Part shown: positions 51,235 through 59,060 of the stretch, in pieces
How positions within the stretch are numbered: position 1 is the stretch's first letter
How the letters are laid out: every line of letters starts with the position of its first letter
NCBI GenBank assembly: GCA_947623585.1
Contig: CANQHA010000005.1
Span: 59,247-123,246, forward strand
Source of the DNA: an uncultured Clostridia bacterium
Lineage (GTDB): Bacteria; Bacillota; Clostridia; Oscillospirales; Ruminococcaceae
Direction of reading: 5' to 3'
Length of the DNA stretch: 64,000 nt
The notes under the pieces: generated by a model
Databases searched by the model: none
What the model was told of the DNA's origin: nothing
Seen by the model: only the letters and a program-made list of their open reading frames with translations
Made by a program: the position numbers and the translations under genes

Positions 51235-51990
51235 ATGAGCAAGCGATTAGAAGGTAAAGTTGCACTGATCACCGGCGGCGGTTCGGGTATCGGACGCGCC
51301 ATGGCGATTCAGTTTGCCAAAGAAGGCGCTTCTGTGTGTATCGTCGGCAGACGCGAAAACGCCTTGCAGGAAACCGCAAAAGCGGATGAAAAAATCTTCT
51401 ATGTGGCGGCGGACATTACCAAAACCGAGCAAGTCAAAAAAGTGATCGACACGATCAAAGAGAAATACGGGGAAAAACTGGATATTCTTGTGAATAACGC
51501 GGGCTGGTGTCCGGTTCAGCCGCTCAAAGAAATCACCCTTGCCGATTACGACAAAGCGTTTGACCTCGATGTGCGGGCGCTGGTGGATGTGACGATCCAG
51601 TCGTTGCCGCTGATTTTGAACGCAAAGGGCAACATCATCAACATTTCCACGGTCGGAGCGACGCACCGTGCGCCGAACCTTTCCATGTACGTTGGCGCAA
51701 AGGCTGCAGTGGAGAATTTCACCCGTTGCTGGGCGCTGGAGCTTGCGGCAGACGGCGTGCGGGTCAACGTCATTGCTCCCGGTGCGATCCGCACCGACAT
51801 CTGGAACGTGACCAATCTTTCCGATGAGGCGGCAAAGGCGCACGAGGAGGGCATCGCGGCGACGATTCCGTGCGGACGGTTCGGTTCTCCTGAAGAAATC
51901 GCAAGCGTGGCGGCGTTCCTTGCGTCTGAGGAAGCGAGCTATGTCAGCGGGGCTGTCTACGCCGTGGACGGCGGTCAGGGCGCAGCATAA
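51235..51990 (+). CDS. Short-chain dehydrogenase/reductase
   Basis: 251 residues of a classical SDR: ALITGGGSGIGRAMAIQF near 11-28 (cofactor glycine motif), NNAGW near 86-90, INISTVGATHRAPNLSMYVG with catalytic Ser and Tyr, then AKAAVENF (YxxxK), and VDGGQGAA at the end. Likely 3-oxo or sugar-alcohol oxidoreductase. Lies between two aldo/keto reductases in one orientation. Confidence 0.93.
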   Translation: MSKRLEGKVALITGGGSGIGRAMAIQFAKEGASVCIVGRRENALQETAKADEKIFYVAADITKTEQVKKVIDTIKEKYGEKLDILVNNAGWCPVQPLKEITLADYDKAFDLDVRALVDVTIQSLPLILNAKGNIINISTVGATHRAPNLSMYVGAKAAVENFTRCWALELAADGVRVNVIAPGAIRTDIWNVTNLSDEAAKAHEEGIAATIPCGRFGSPEEIASVAAFLASEEASYVSGAVYAVDGGQGAA

Positions 51991-52021
51991 AAATGCAAAA
52001 CGTAAGTTCGGAGGGACATTT

Positions 52022-52867
52022 ATGGAATACAAAATTTTAAGCAACGGCGTGAAAATGCCGATGGAAGGCTTCGGCGTCTTTCAGGTGCAAGACCCGAAAG
52101 TGTGCGAGCAAGCGGTTTTGGACGCGGTCAGCGTGGGCTATCGGCTCATCGACACGGCGGCGTCATATGGCAACGAGGAGGCGGTCGGAGCGGCTTTGAA
52201 AAAGTGCGGTGCCTGCCGAGAGGACCTGTTCATTACCACCAAACTCTGGGTGTCCGATTCGAGCTATGAGGGCGCGAAAAAAGCGTTTGAGACCTCGATG
52301 AAAAAGCTCGGGCTCGAGTATCTCGACCTCTACCTGCTGCACCAGCCGATGGGCGACTACTACGGCGCGTGGAGAGCATTAGAAGAATTCTACAAGGAAG
52401 GCCGCATCCGCGCCATCGGCGTTTGCAACTTCTATCCCCATGTGCTGGCCGATTTCTGCGAGACGGTGGAGGTTCTGCCGATGGTGAATCAGGTGGAGCT
52501 GCATCCGTTCTTCCAACAGCCGGACGCTCTGACCCTTATGCAAGAATACGAAGTACAGCCGGAAGCCTGGGGCCCGTTTGCCGAAGGGCGGCACGGAATC
52601 TTCACCCACCCGGTGCTGACCGAGATCGGCGCAAAGTACGGCAAGAGCGCGGCACAGGTTGCCCTTCGCTGGAACGTGCAGCGGGGCGTCGTTGTGATTC
52701 CGAAATCCACCCACAGAAACCGTATGGAGCAGAATTTCGACATCTGGAATTTCAGCCTCACGGACGAGGAAATGGCGGCTATCGCACCCCTGGACATCGG
52801 CCACAGCGAGATCGTCAACCATTTCGATCCGAACTTTGTCAGGGCGCTGCACGGAAGGTTCAGGTGA
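52022..52867 (+). CDS. Aldo/keto reductase, second copy type
   Basis: 281 residues from the ATG at 52022 (CGGAGGGA site). GYRLIDTAASYGNEEAVGAA near 38-57, TTKLWVSDSSYEGAKKAFET, LDLYLLHQPMGDYYGAW, and VVIPKSTHRNRMEQNFDIWN near 232-251. Paralogous to the gene at 50375 but not a recent duplicate. It is followed five bases later by the alcohol dehydrogenase. Confidence 0.93.
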   Translation: MEYKILSNGVKMPMEGFGVFQVQDPKVCEQAVLDAVSVGYRLIDTAASYGNEEAVGAALKKCGACREDLFITTKLWVSDSSYEGAKKAFETSMKKLGLEYLDLYLLHQPMGDYYGAWRALEEFYKEGRIRAIGVCNFYPHVLADFCETVEVLPMVNQVELHPFFQQPDALTLMQEYEVQPEAWGPFAEGRHGIFTHPVLTEIGAKYGKSAAQVALRWNVQRGVVVIPKSTHRNRMEQNFDIWNFSLTDEEMAAIAPLDIGHSEIVNHFDPNFVRALHGRFR

Positions 52868-52872
52868 AAATT

Positions 52873-54030
52873 ATGAATGAATTTAACTATCGCTATCCCG
52901 TAACGGTGCATTTTGGGGAGAAATCTGCGGCGAAAAATCTCCCCGCCGAGCTTGAAAAAGTCGGCAAAAACGTCCTGCTCGCATACGGCGGCGGGTCGAT
53001 AAAGCGGAACGGCATTTACGACGAGCTGATGACCCTGCTAACCGCCGCAGGCAAGACCGTCACCGAGTTTTCGGGGATAATGTCGAACCCGACCTACGCC
53101 AAGGTGCAGGAGGGCGCGCGGCTCGCAAAGGATAACTGCGTTGACTTTATTTTGGCGGTCGGCGGCGGCAGCGTTATTGATTGCTGCAAGGTCGTGTCGG
53201 CTCAGGCGAAAACCGAGGCTGATTTGTGGGAAATGGAGACCGTCGCGCACAAAACCCCGACCGAATTTATCCCGATGGGTGCGGTCGTGACGGCCTTTGG
53301 CACGGGCGCAGAGATGAACAACGGCGCGGTCATCACGAACACCGAAAAGCGGGTCAAGGGCGCGCTTTGGGGCGCATATTATGACTTCGCGATCCTTGAC
53401 CCCGCCTACACGATGACAATGCCGATGAGCCAGGTTATTTCGGGTTCTTTCGACGCGCTTTCGCACTGCATGGAGACCTATATGGGCAGTCCTCGCGAGT
53501 CCAATATTTCGGACGAAATCAACGAAGCGGTGCAGCGCAGTATCATCAAAAATCTTCGCAAAACGCTTGAAAATCCGCAGGATATTGAGGCTCGCAGCGA
53601 GCTTTTATGGGCGGCGGCAATGGGCGAAAACGGCATACTAAAGTTGGGTAAGATAACCGATTTTCAGGCGCATATGCTCGAGCACCAGTTAGGCGCGTAC
53701 ACCGACTGCAACCACGGGCAGGGGTTGGCGGTTATCCACCCCGTTCTCTACCGCCACATGCTCCCCGAAGCCGCCCCGCAGTTTGCCCGGCTTGCTCAAA
53801 ATGTCTGGGGAATCGACCCCGCCGGCAAGTCAGAATGTGATCTTGCAAACGCCTTTGTCGACGCGCTTGCGACGTTCATCAAAGAGGTCGGACTGCCTAC
53901 GACTTTCGCCGAAATGGGCATAGCCGAGGCAGACTTCAAGGCAATCGCGGACAGCACCGTTCTGACCGCAGGCTGCTGCAAAAAATTTACGAAAGAGGAA
54001 CTCTATGAGGTTCTCAAAGAATGTATATAG
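52873..54030 (+). CDS. Iron-containing alcohol dehydrogenase (YqhD/BDH type)
   Basis: 385 residues from the ATG at 52873. VLLAYGGGSIKRNGIYDELM near 36-55 and AVGGGSVIDCCKVV near 95-108 bind NAD(P)H; the metal ligands are in GSFDALSHCMETYM (Asp, His) near 195-208 and MLEHQLGAYTDCNHGQGLA (two His) near 265-283. NADPH-dependent aldehyde reduction, butanol-dehydrogenase-like, is expected. Confidence 0.95.
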   Translation: MNEFNYRYPVTVHFGEKSAAKNLPAELEKVGKNVLLAYGGGSIKRNGIYDELMTLLTAAGKTVTEFSGIMSNPTYAKVQEGARLAKDNCVDFILAVGGGSVIDCCKVVSAQAKTEADLWEMETVAHKTPTEFIPMGAVVTAFGTGAEMNNGAVITNTEKRVKGALWGAYYDFAILDPAYTMTMPMSQVISGSFDALSHCMETYMGSPRESNISDEINEAVQRSIIKNLRKTLENPQDIEARSELLWAAAMGENGILKLGKITDFQAHMLEHQLGAYTDCNHGQGLAVIHPVLYRHMLPEAAPQFARLAQNVWGIDPAGKSECDLANAFVDALATFIKEVGLPTTFAEMGIAEADFKAIADSTVLTAGCCKKFTKEELYEVLKECI

Positions 54031-54040
54031 GAGGAAAAAT

Positions 54041-54778
54041 ATGTCAAAGAAACAAACAGCCGGGCGAGACAGGCTAGGCAATCTTGCTCCCAAATTCGCG
54101 GAGCTGAACGACGACGTGCTTTTCGGCGAGGTGTGGTCGCGGGAGGATAAGCTCTCGGCCCGCGATCGGAGCATGGTCACGATCGCCGCGCTGTTCTCGG
54201 CGGGGCTCTATCCACAGCTCAAAAGCCACCTCGCTTTGGGCAAGGAGCACGGCGTGACGCGGACGGAGGCGGTGGAAATCGTCACGCAGCTCGCTTTCTA
54301 CTGCGGTTGGCCGAAAGCCTGGAGCACCTTCCCGCTGATTGCCGAGGTCTACGGCGAAGATGAGGGCGCGCCCGCGAAAAATCTTTCGGTTTTCCCCGTC
54401 GGGAACAAAAACGACGCGTTCGCGCAGTATTTCATCGGTCAAAGCTACCTCGCGCCGATTTCCACAGCGCAGGTGCCGGTGTTCAACGTGACCTTTGAGC
54501 CTCGCTGCCGCAACAACTGGCATATTCATCACGCAAAAAGCGGCGGCGGGCAGATGCTCATCTGCGTTGCCGGGCGCGGCTGGTATCAGGAGGAGGGCAA
54601 GGAGCCGCAGGAGCTTCACCCCGGCGATTGCGTGAACATTCCCGCAAACGTCAAGCACTGGCACGGTGCGGCAAAGGACAGCTGGTTCCAGCATCTTGCG
54701 GTCGAGGTGCCGGGCGAGGAGACACGCACCGAGTGGTGTGAAGCTGTGACGGACGACGTTTACTCCAAGCTGCCGTAA
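54041..54778 (+). CDS. Carboxymuconolactone decarboxylase-cupin fusion
   Basis: 245 residues from the ATG at 54041 (TAGGAGG). Residues ~15-110 are a CMD/AhpD-like helical domain (SMVTIAALFSAGLYPQLKSH, VEIVTQLAFYCGWPKAWSTF) without the paired CxxC of peroxidatic AhpD. Residues ~145-220 are a cupin (NNWHIHHAKSGGGQMLICVA, then LHPGDCVNIPANVKHWHGA) with the His metal ligands. Such fusions accompany aldo/keto reductases in many anaerobes; the reaction is not established. Confidence 0.9.
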   Translation: MSKKQTAGRDRLGNLAPKFAELNDDVLFGEVWSREDKLSARDRSMVTIAALFSAGLYPQLKSHLALGKEHGVTRTEAVEIVTQLAFYCGWPKAWSTFPLIAEVYGEDEGAPAKNLSVFPVGNKNDAFAQYFIGQSYLAPISTAQVPVFNVTFEPRCRNNWHIHHAKSGGGQMLICVAGRGWYQEEGKEPQELHPGDCVNIPANVKHWHGAAKDSWFQHLAVEVPGEETRTEWCEAVTDDVYSKLP

Positions 54779-54784
54779 CGACCG

Positions 54785-55456
54785 ATGAAACCGAAGCGGC
54801 TTCTCAAAATCTCCGTCGACCTGCTCATGACCGCCCTGCTGCTCCTTTTGATGTCCTACTCTCTCGTCGGCGAGGCGGCGCATGAGTGGCTCGGCGTGGG
54901 AATTTTCCTGCTTTATTTGCTGCACCATGTTCTGAACAAAAATTGGTTCAAAGCCCTCTTTCGCGGGAAATATCCGCCGATCCGCATACTTCAAACGGCG
55001 GTCGATCTGCTCGTTCTCCTATGCATGACAGGTTCGATGATTAGCGGAATCTTGCTGTCGCGCTATGTGTTTCGGTTAGACATTCACCGCTTCAGCGCCG
55101 CCCTACAAACGATTCATCTCCTTTCAGCGTACTGGGGATTTGCGCTCTTGTCGCTGCACCTCGGGCTGCATTGGGGCGGGATAATGAGCATGGCAAAAAG
55201 GCTCGCGAAAAAGCCGTCGAAAATTCGGAAACAGGCGCTTCGAGGCGTGGCGCTTTTGATTGCCGCGTATGGCGCGTATGCGTTTATGAAGCGCGATTTC
55301 GGGAATTATATGCTCCTGCTGTATCACTTCGTTTTCTTCGACGACGAGCCGCTCCCGCTGTTCCTGCTCGACTATGTTGCAATCATGGGGCTGTTCGTCT
55401 TGGCGGGGTATTATCTTGCCAAAGCATTGCGAAAAAGCAAGGCAACCCGAAAATGA
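54785..55456 (+). CDS. DUF4405 membrane protein
   Basis: 223 residues with hydrophobic segments near 12-32, 38-52, 72-92, 105-130, 150-165 and 190-212. Histidines in helices (GEAAHEWLGVGIFLLYLLHH near 29-48 and LHLGLHWGG near 119-127) are placed like heme ligands of cytochrome b561-type proteins, which DUF4405 resembles. It could pass electrons across the membrane to the lipoprotein flavodoxin or DUF362 protein; that is inference. Last gene of the cluster. Confidence 0.82.
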   Translation: MKPKRLLKISVDLLMTALLLLLMSYSLVGEAAHEWLGVGIFLLYLLHHVLNKNWFKALFRGKYPPIRILQTAVDLLVLLCMTGSMISGILLSRYVFRLDIHRFSAALQTIHLLSAYWGFALLSLHLGLHWGGIMSMAKRLAKKPSKIRKQALRGVALLIAAYGAYAFMKRDFGNYMLLLYHFVFFDDEPLPLFLLDYVAIMGLFVLAGYYLAKALRKSKATRK

Positions 55457-55473
55457 TTTTTAGAAGTGAAATA

Positions 55474-55504
55474 GCGCATCGCCGAAAAAGCGGTGCGCCG
55501 TTTT
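55474..55504 (+). terminator. Terminator of the redox cluster
   Basis: GCGCATCGC pairs with GCGGTGCGC, followed by CGTTTT. Confidence 0.75.
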
Positions 55505-55536
55505 GAATTTCAAAAAGTGTTTGAATCAAGCGGTAA

Positions 55537-55869
55537 TCATATCCCTTGACTATTTTTATAGCTCTCCCCCCACACCCTCATCGCCTCGAGTATCGGCCTC
55601 AAACTCTCTCCCAACTCCGACAGCGCATACTCCACCCTCGGCGGGACTTCGGCGTAGACGGTGCGGGTGATTATCCCGTCCGCCTCCATCGAGCGCAGGC
55701 TGTCTGTCAGCACCTTTTGGCTGATTCCCTCTAAATTCTTTTGCAGCTCGTTGAATCGCCACGGTCGCGTGAGCAAATTCCGCAAAATCAACAGTTTCCA
55801 CTTGTTCCCGATGAGCTGAACGGTCGTCGCGACGGGACATTCCGGCAATAACTCGGCTTTCGTTTTCAT
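55537..55869 (-). CDS. HxlR-family regulator
   Basis: 110 residues: CPVATTVQLIGNKWKLLILR near 11-30, FNELQKNLEGISQKVLTDSL near 39-58, and the wing RTVYAEVPPRVEYALSELGE near 70-89. A single Cys near residue 11 is the redox-sensing position of many HxlR proteins. It has a divergent control region but no HxlR-type target gene on the other side, only relics. Confidence 0.92.
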   Translation of the reverse strand: MKTKAELLPECPVATTVQLIGNKWKLLILRNLLTRPWRFNELQKNLEGISQKVLTDSLRSMEADGIITRTVYAEVPPRVEYALSELGESLRPILEAMRVWGESYKNSQGI

Positions 55870-55909
55870 ACGGCACCTCCGTTACTTTAAAAATGAATGT
55901 TACACTCAT

Positions 55910-55938
55910 ATTATACTGCAACATCTCGGGAATTGCAA
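55910..55938 (-). promoter_or_regulatory. Promoter of the second HxlR gene
   Basis: Minus strand TTGCAA (55938-55933), 17-base spacer, TATAAT (55915-55910). Confidence 0.75.
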
Positions 55939-55992
55939 TAGGCAAAAATTTTTTAATCAAAAATCCCGAAAACACGCAAAGGTTACAAAAAG

Positions 55993-56047
55993 GTGCGTAT
56001 CGCACAAAAAAGTGCGTACTTGCGCGGTTTCGGGAAATGTGTAAAAT
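55993..56047 (+). promoter_or_regulatory. Orphan divergent promoter with HxlR-type operator
   Basis: Palindrome GTGCG TAT CGCAC (55993-56005) and AGTGCGTACTT (56011-56021) beside a plus-strand promoter TTGCGC (56020-56025), 16-base spacer, TAAAAT (56042-56047). The AGTGCG(A)TACTT word also lies beside the HxlR gene at 35824. Nothing but gene fragments follows, so the target gene seems lost. The remainder of 56048-56165 shows no gene. Confidence 0.5.
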
Positions 56048-56165
56048 AGAAGTTACGAGGAATCCCGAAATCGGTTCGGCAATGTAATGGATAACACACC
56101 TTGCGTCGCGTATTTGCTACTTTGCCATCTTTGCGTCCCTGTGCTGCTGCGCGGCAAATGGAAAG

Positions 56166-56612
56166 TTATTTAATTCTTTTGAAAAGACGAGCGCTCCAAA
56201 ATTCCATTCCAAGCTCATCTATGTAAAAGTGCAGAATTGCGCGGAAGTTTTTTGTGGCGGTGCCGAGCATAATCATATCAACATTATCAGCGATTTCTTT
56301 TTCAGCATATTGGAAAAGTGCTTTACCGATACCTTTGTTTCTAAACTCCGGCTTTACATACAGTTCTTCAACTTCAAAGTATTTTGTTCCTGATATATAA
56401 ATGCTGGTTGTTTTTTCGGTGACCTCTTCATGCCCGAAAAGATAGCCTATCACTACAGAATGGTCAAACGCGACAAAAACACGGTTCCCTTTAATGTCAT
56501 CCGGCGTGTTCTTTATGTATTCGTGACAGCAGTTTTCCGTTTCCCATGCTTCGGAAAGAGAAATCAACTGTTTTAATAATTCCTCTGTTAAAGCCATTTC
56601 TTTGATAGTCAT
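56166..56612 (-). CDS. GNAT-family N-acetyltransferase
   Basis: 148 residues. YFEVEELYVKPEFRNKGIGK near 77-96 holds the acetyl-CoA loop RNKGIG, preceded by GYLFGHEEVTEKTTSIYISG; the end FRAILHFYIDELGMEFWSAR is typical for aminoglycoside-type GNATs. Substrate unknown. GGAGAG precedes the ATG. Confidence 0.9.
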   Translation of the reverse strand: MTIKEMALTEELLKQLISLSEAWETENCCHEYIKNTPDDIKGNRVFVAFDHSVVIGYLFGHEEVTEKTTSIYISGTKYFEVEELYVKPEFRNKGIGKALFQYAEKEIADNVDMIMLGTATKNFRAILHFYIDELGMEFWSARLFKRIK

Positions 56613-56699
56613 ATTTTATATCTCTCCAAACCTGCGATTTGTCGTTTATTATTATAGCATACTGTGAAACGAAATTCAATATGTCCCGCCTGCATTGCA

Positions 56700-56871
56700 A
56701 GAGCGCTTCGATAGCGTCTATAAGCTCATATGCCGCCTTGCGGATAACGTCCATGCTTGACGCCAATTCAGGCGTATTTTTGTCGGACGACCACCCTGCA
56801 ATATATCCGAAAGAATAGTCCGACGTGTCCAGACCGAAGTGCTGACAGACGATATATGCAACGCTCTCTGC
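56700..56871 (-). pseudogene. ArdC-like integrative-element gene fragment
   Basis: Minus-strand frame reading AESVAYIVCQHFGLDTSDY, SFGYIAGWSSDKNTPELAS, then VIRKAAYELIDAIEALL. This is the C-terminal segment of ArdC/zincin-type proteins of Tn1549-like conjugative elements. Both ends are cut: a stop lies just upstream at 56878-56880, and similarity stops near 56695. It is a scar of an integrated element. Confidence 0.7.
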
Positions 56872-56894
56872 TTGTACTTATCTTGTCCTTTTGC

Positions 56895-57085
56895 CGGACC
56901 CGTCTTTGGACCGCCTTGCCGATATTTGGGTATGCGAGATGGAGCAGTATCGCGAGTACGACAAGTTCGCAAAATGTGGAAAATGCGAGCTTAAAGCGTG
57001 GTGCAGGGGCTGTCCCGCCGTCGCCAAAGGGACAAACGGCGACTTCTACGCCGCCGACCCACAGTGCTGGAAAGAGGTGGAATAA
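56895..57085 (+). pseudogene. SPASM-domain tail of a radical SAM protein
   Basis: About 63 residues: YREYDKFAKCGKCELKAWCR and GCPAVAKGTNGDFYAADPQC supply the C-terminal iron-sulfur cysteines of a SPASM domain. The radical SAM core is missing, replaced upstream by the element fragment on the other strand. Its TAA overlaps the nitroreductase ATG (TAATG), so the complete gene was probably co-translated with the operon that follows. Confidence 0.7.
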
Positions 57086-57663
57086 TGGAGCTTTTGGAGC
57101 TGATGAAATGCCGCCGCTCTATACGAAAATATCAGGACAGTCAGGTTTCCCGCGAGGATCTGGAGAAAATCATCGAGGCAGGAACTTATGCCCCGAGCGC
57201 GGGAGGCGGTCAGCGCAGTATTATTGTCGGCGTGCGAAACGCGGAGCTTTCGGAGAAAATCGGCAGGCTTAACGTCGCGAAATTTGACCGTTCGAGGCTT
57301 TCGGGGAATTATGTTTCAGCCGAGCAGCCCAGCATTATCGACGACCCGACGATGAAAAGCGGGTTCTACGGCGCGCCCGCGGTCTGCGCGGTTTTCGCGG
57401 TGAAAAACTTTCTCTACAGCATTCCCGACGCCTTTTGCTGCGCGGAAAATATGGTGCTGATGGCGACGTCGCTCGGCATTTCCTCCTGCATCGTCGCGAG
57501 GGGCGAGGAGACTTTTGACAATGAAATCGGCGCGGAAATTTTGCGGGATTGGGGAATTCCCGAGAACTATATCGCGCGGTGTTTTATCCTTTTGGGGTAT
57601 TGCGAGGGGGAGTATCCGAAGGGAAAGGCGCGCAAAGAAAACCGAACAAAAATCATAGAATGA
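57085..57663 (+). CDS. Nitroreductase-family protein
   Basis: 192 residues from the ATG at 57085 (AAAGAGGTGG site). LLELMKCRRSIRKYQDSQVS near 3-22 is the FMN-binding start; TYAPSAGGGQRSIIVGV near 34-50 and APAVCAVFAV, then LGISSCIVARGEETFD and GYCEGEYPKGKARKENR at the end, complete a nitroreductase fold. FMN-dependent NAD(P)H oxidoreductase. First intact gene of the sirtuin operon. Confidence 0.92.
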   Translation: MELLELMKCRRSIRKYQDSQVSREDLEKIIEAGTYAPSAGGGQRSIIVGVRNAELSEKIGRLNVAKFDRSRLSGNYVSAEQPSIIDDPTMKSGFYGAPAVCAVFAVKNFLYSIPDAFCCAENMVLMATSLGISSCIVARGEETFDNEIGAEILRDWGIPENYIARCFILLGYCEGEYPKGKARKENRTKIIE

Positions 57664-57672
57664 GGTGTAAAA

Positions 57673-58290
57673 ATGGACGCACAAACTTGCTTGAAAAAAT
57701 TGGAATATGTAGGTGTGCTTGCCTTTGCGACGGTGGACAAAAACGGCGCACCGCAGATACGAAACATCTCCGCGATTCACTACGAGCCGGACAGAATGAT
57801 TTTCTTTACGGCAAGGGGCAAAGCCTTTTGCGAGGAGCTTTTGACCGACGGACGCGTACAGGTGCTCGGCTACACCAAGTTTAAAGAGATGATTCGCCTG
57901 TCCGCAAAGGCGGTTCCCGTCAGCGAGAGCGAGCAGGAAAAGTGGATCAACGTGATTTTTTCGGAGCAGCCCTACCTCTCGAACGTCTACCCCGGCGACA
58001 CGCGAAAGCTGGCGGGGATTGTCTTTGAGATAAAGGACGCGGAAATCGAGTATTTCAACCTCGGCGTCAACCCGATTTTTCGGGAGAGTTACACCGTCGG
58101 CGTGGGAAATCTCACCCAAAAAGGGTACGTCATTTCCGAAAAATGCATCGCCTGCGGCAATTGCCTGAAAAACTGCCCCCAAAGCTGTATTGATATTGCG
58201 GATAAAAAAGCCGTTATCCGTCCCGGGAATTGCCTGCACTGCGGAAACTGCCTTGCGGTTTGTCCGGTCGGCGCGGTAGAAAAGAGGTAA
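57673..58290 (+). CDS. PNPOx-like flavin protein fused to 2[4Fe-4S] ferredoxin
   Basis: 205 residues. Residues ~1-135 are a pyridoxamine 5'-phosphate oxidase-like split barrel (VLAFATVDKNGAPQIRNISA near 14-33). The C-terminus carries two 4Fe-4S motifs: CIACGNCLKNCPQSC near 158-172 and CLHCGNCLAVCPVG near 187-200. It probably shuttles electrons between a ferredoxin-type centre and FMN. Lies ten bases after the nitroreductase, two bases before the macrodomain gene. Confidence 0.93.
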   Translation: MDAQTCLKKLEYVGVLAFATVDKNGAPQIRNISAIHYEPDRMIFFTARGKAFCEELLTDGRVQVLGYTKFKEMIRLSAKAVPVSESEQEKWINVIFSEQPYLSNVYPGDTRKLAGIVFEIKDAEIEYFNLGVNPIFRESYTVGVGNLTQKGYVISEKCIACGNCLKNCPQSCIDIADKKAVIRPGNCLHCGNCLAVCPVGAVEKR

Positions 58291-58292
58291 AT

Positions 58293-59060
58293 ATGACCCA
58301 ATCCGAGCGGCTTGAATTTTTGATAAATTATCTTATTTCTGAATATGACTACCGTCGAAAAATCGCAATTCCGAAAAGCGAATCCGAGCGGTTTAAGCTG
58401 TTCCGTTCGCTTGTAAATGTCCGTCCTCCGCGCCCAATTGGTGAGGATTTCCTTAAGGTTCAGGACGAATACTTGCAGGCTCTGACCGCTGCCATGAGGA
58501 TAACCGATATTGACGGATTGTCGCCTGTTGCCGAGGGCATATATCTTTGGCAGGGCGACATCACGACCCTGAAATGCGGGGCGATAGTCAACGCTGCCAA
58601 CAGCGGCATGACAGGTTGTTACTCTCCTTGCCACGGCTGTATCGACAACGCGATCCACACCTTTGCGGGGGTGCAGCTGCGCCAAAAATGCGCGGAAATT
58701 ATGGCTCGGCAGGGGCATGACGAGCCGACGGGTCGGGCGAAAATCACGCCCGCCTACAACCTGCCCTGCGACTTCGTTTTGCACACCGTCGGGCCGATTG
58801 TTCGCGGAAATGTGATCGAGAATGACCGCAAACTGCTGGCCGCCTGCTACCGCTCCTGTCTGGAACTGGCACAGGAAAACTGCATAAAAAGCGCGGCGTT
58901 TCCATGCATTTCCACGGGCGAGTTTCATTTTCCGAACGATTTGGCGGCGGAAATTGCGATAAAAACCGTTAAAGAGTTTAAGAAAAATACGAAGGTGATA
59001 TTCAATGTCTTTAAAGATGATGACCGCAGGATATATCAAAAACTACTCGGACAAAATTAA
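58293..59060 (+). CDS. Zinc-dependent macrodomain ADP-ribosylhydrolase
   Basis: 255 residues from the ATG at 58293. After a helical N-terminus the macrodomain reads YLWQGDITTLKCGAIVNAAN near 86-105, then the hallmark CYSPCHGCIDNAIH near 110-123, whose Cys and His residues bind the catalytic zinc, and FPCISTGEFHFP near 204-215. This is the SauMacro/SpyMacro class, encoded with class M sirtuins, that removes ADP-ribose placed by the partner. It overlaps the sirtuin gene by 56 bases or less. Confidence 0.95.
   Translation: MTQSERLEFLINYLISEYDYRRKIAIPKSESERFKLFRSLVNVRPPRPIGEDFLKVQDEYLQALTAAMRITDIDGLSPVAEGIYLWQGDITTLKCGAIVNAANSGMTGCYSPCHGCIDNAIHTFAGVQLRQKCAEIMARQGHDEPTGRAKITPAYNLPCDFVLHTVGPIVRGNVIENDRKLLAACYRSCLELAQENCIKSAAFPCISTGEFHFPNDLAAEIAIKTVKEFKKNTKVIFNVFKDDDRRIYQKLLGQN

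Noticed and set aside
54074..54994. 306-codon minus-strand frame opposite the CMD-cupin gene
   Set aside because: Antisense by-product of GC-rich codon use; no recognisable motif.
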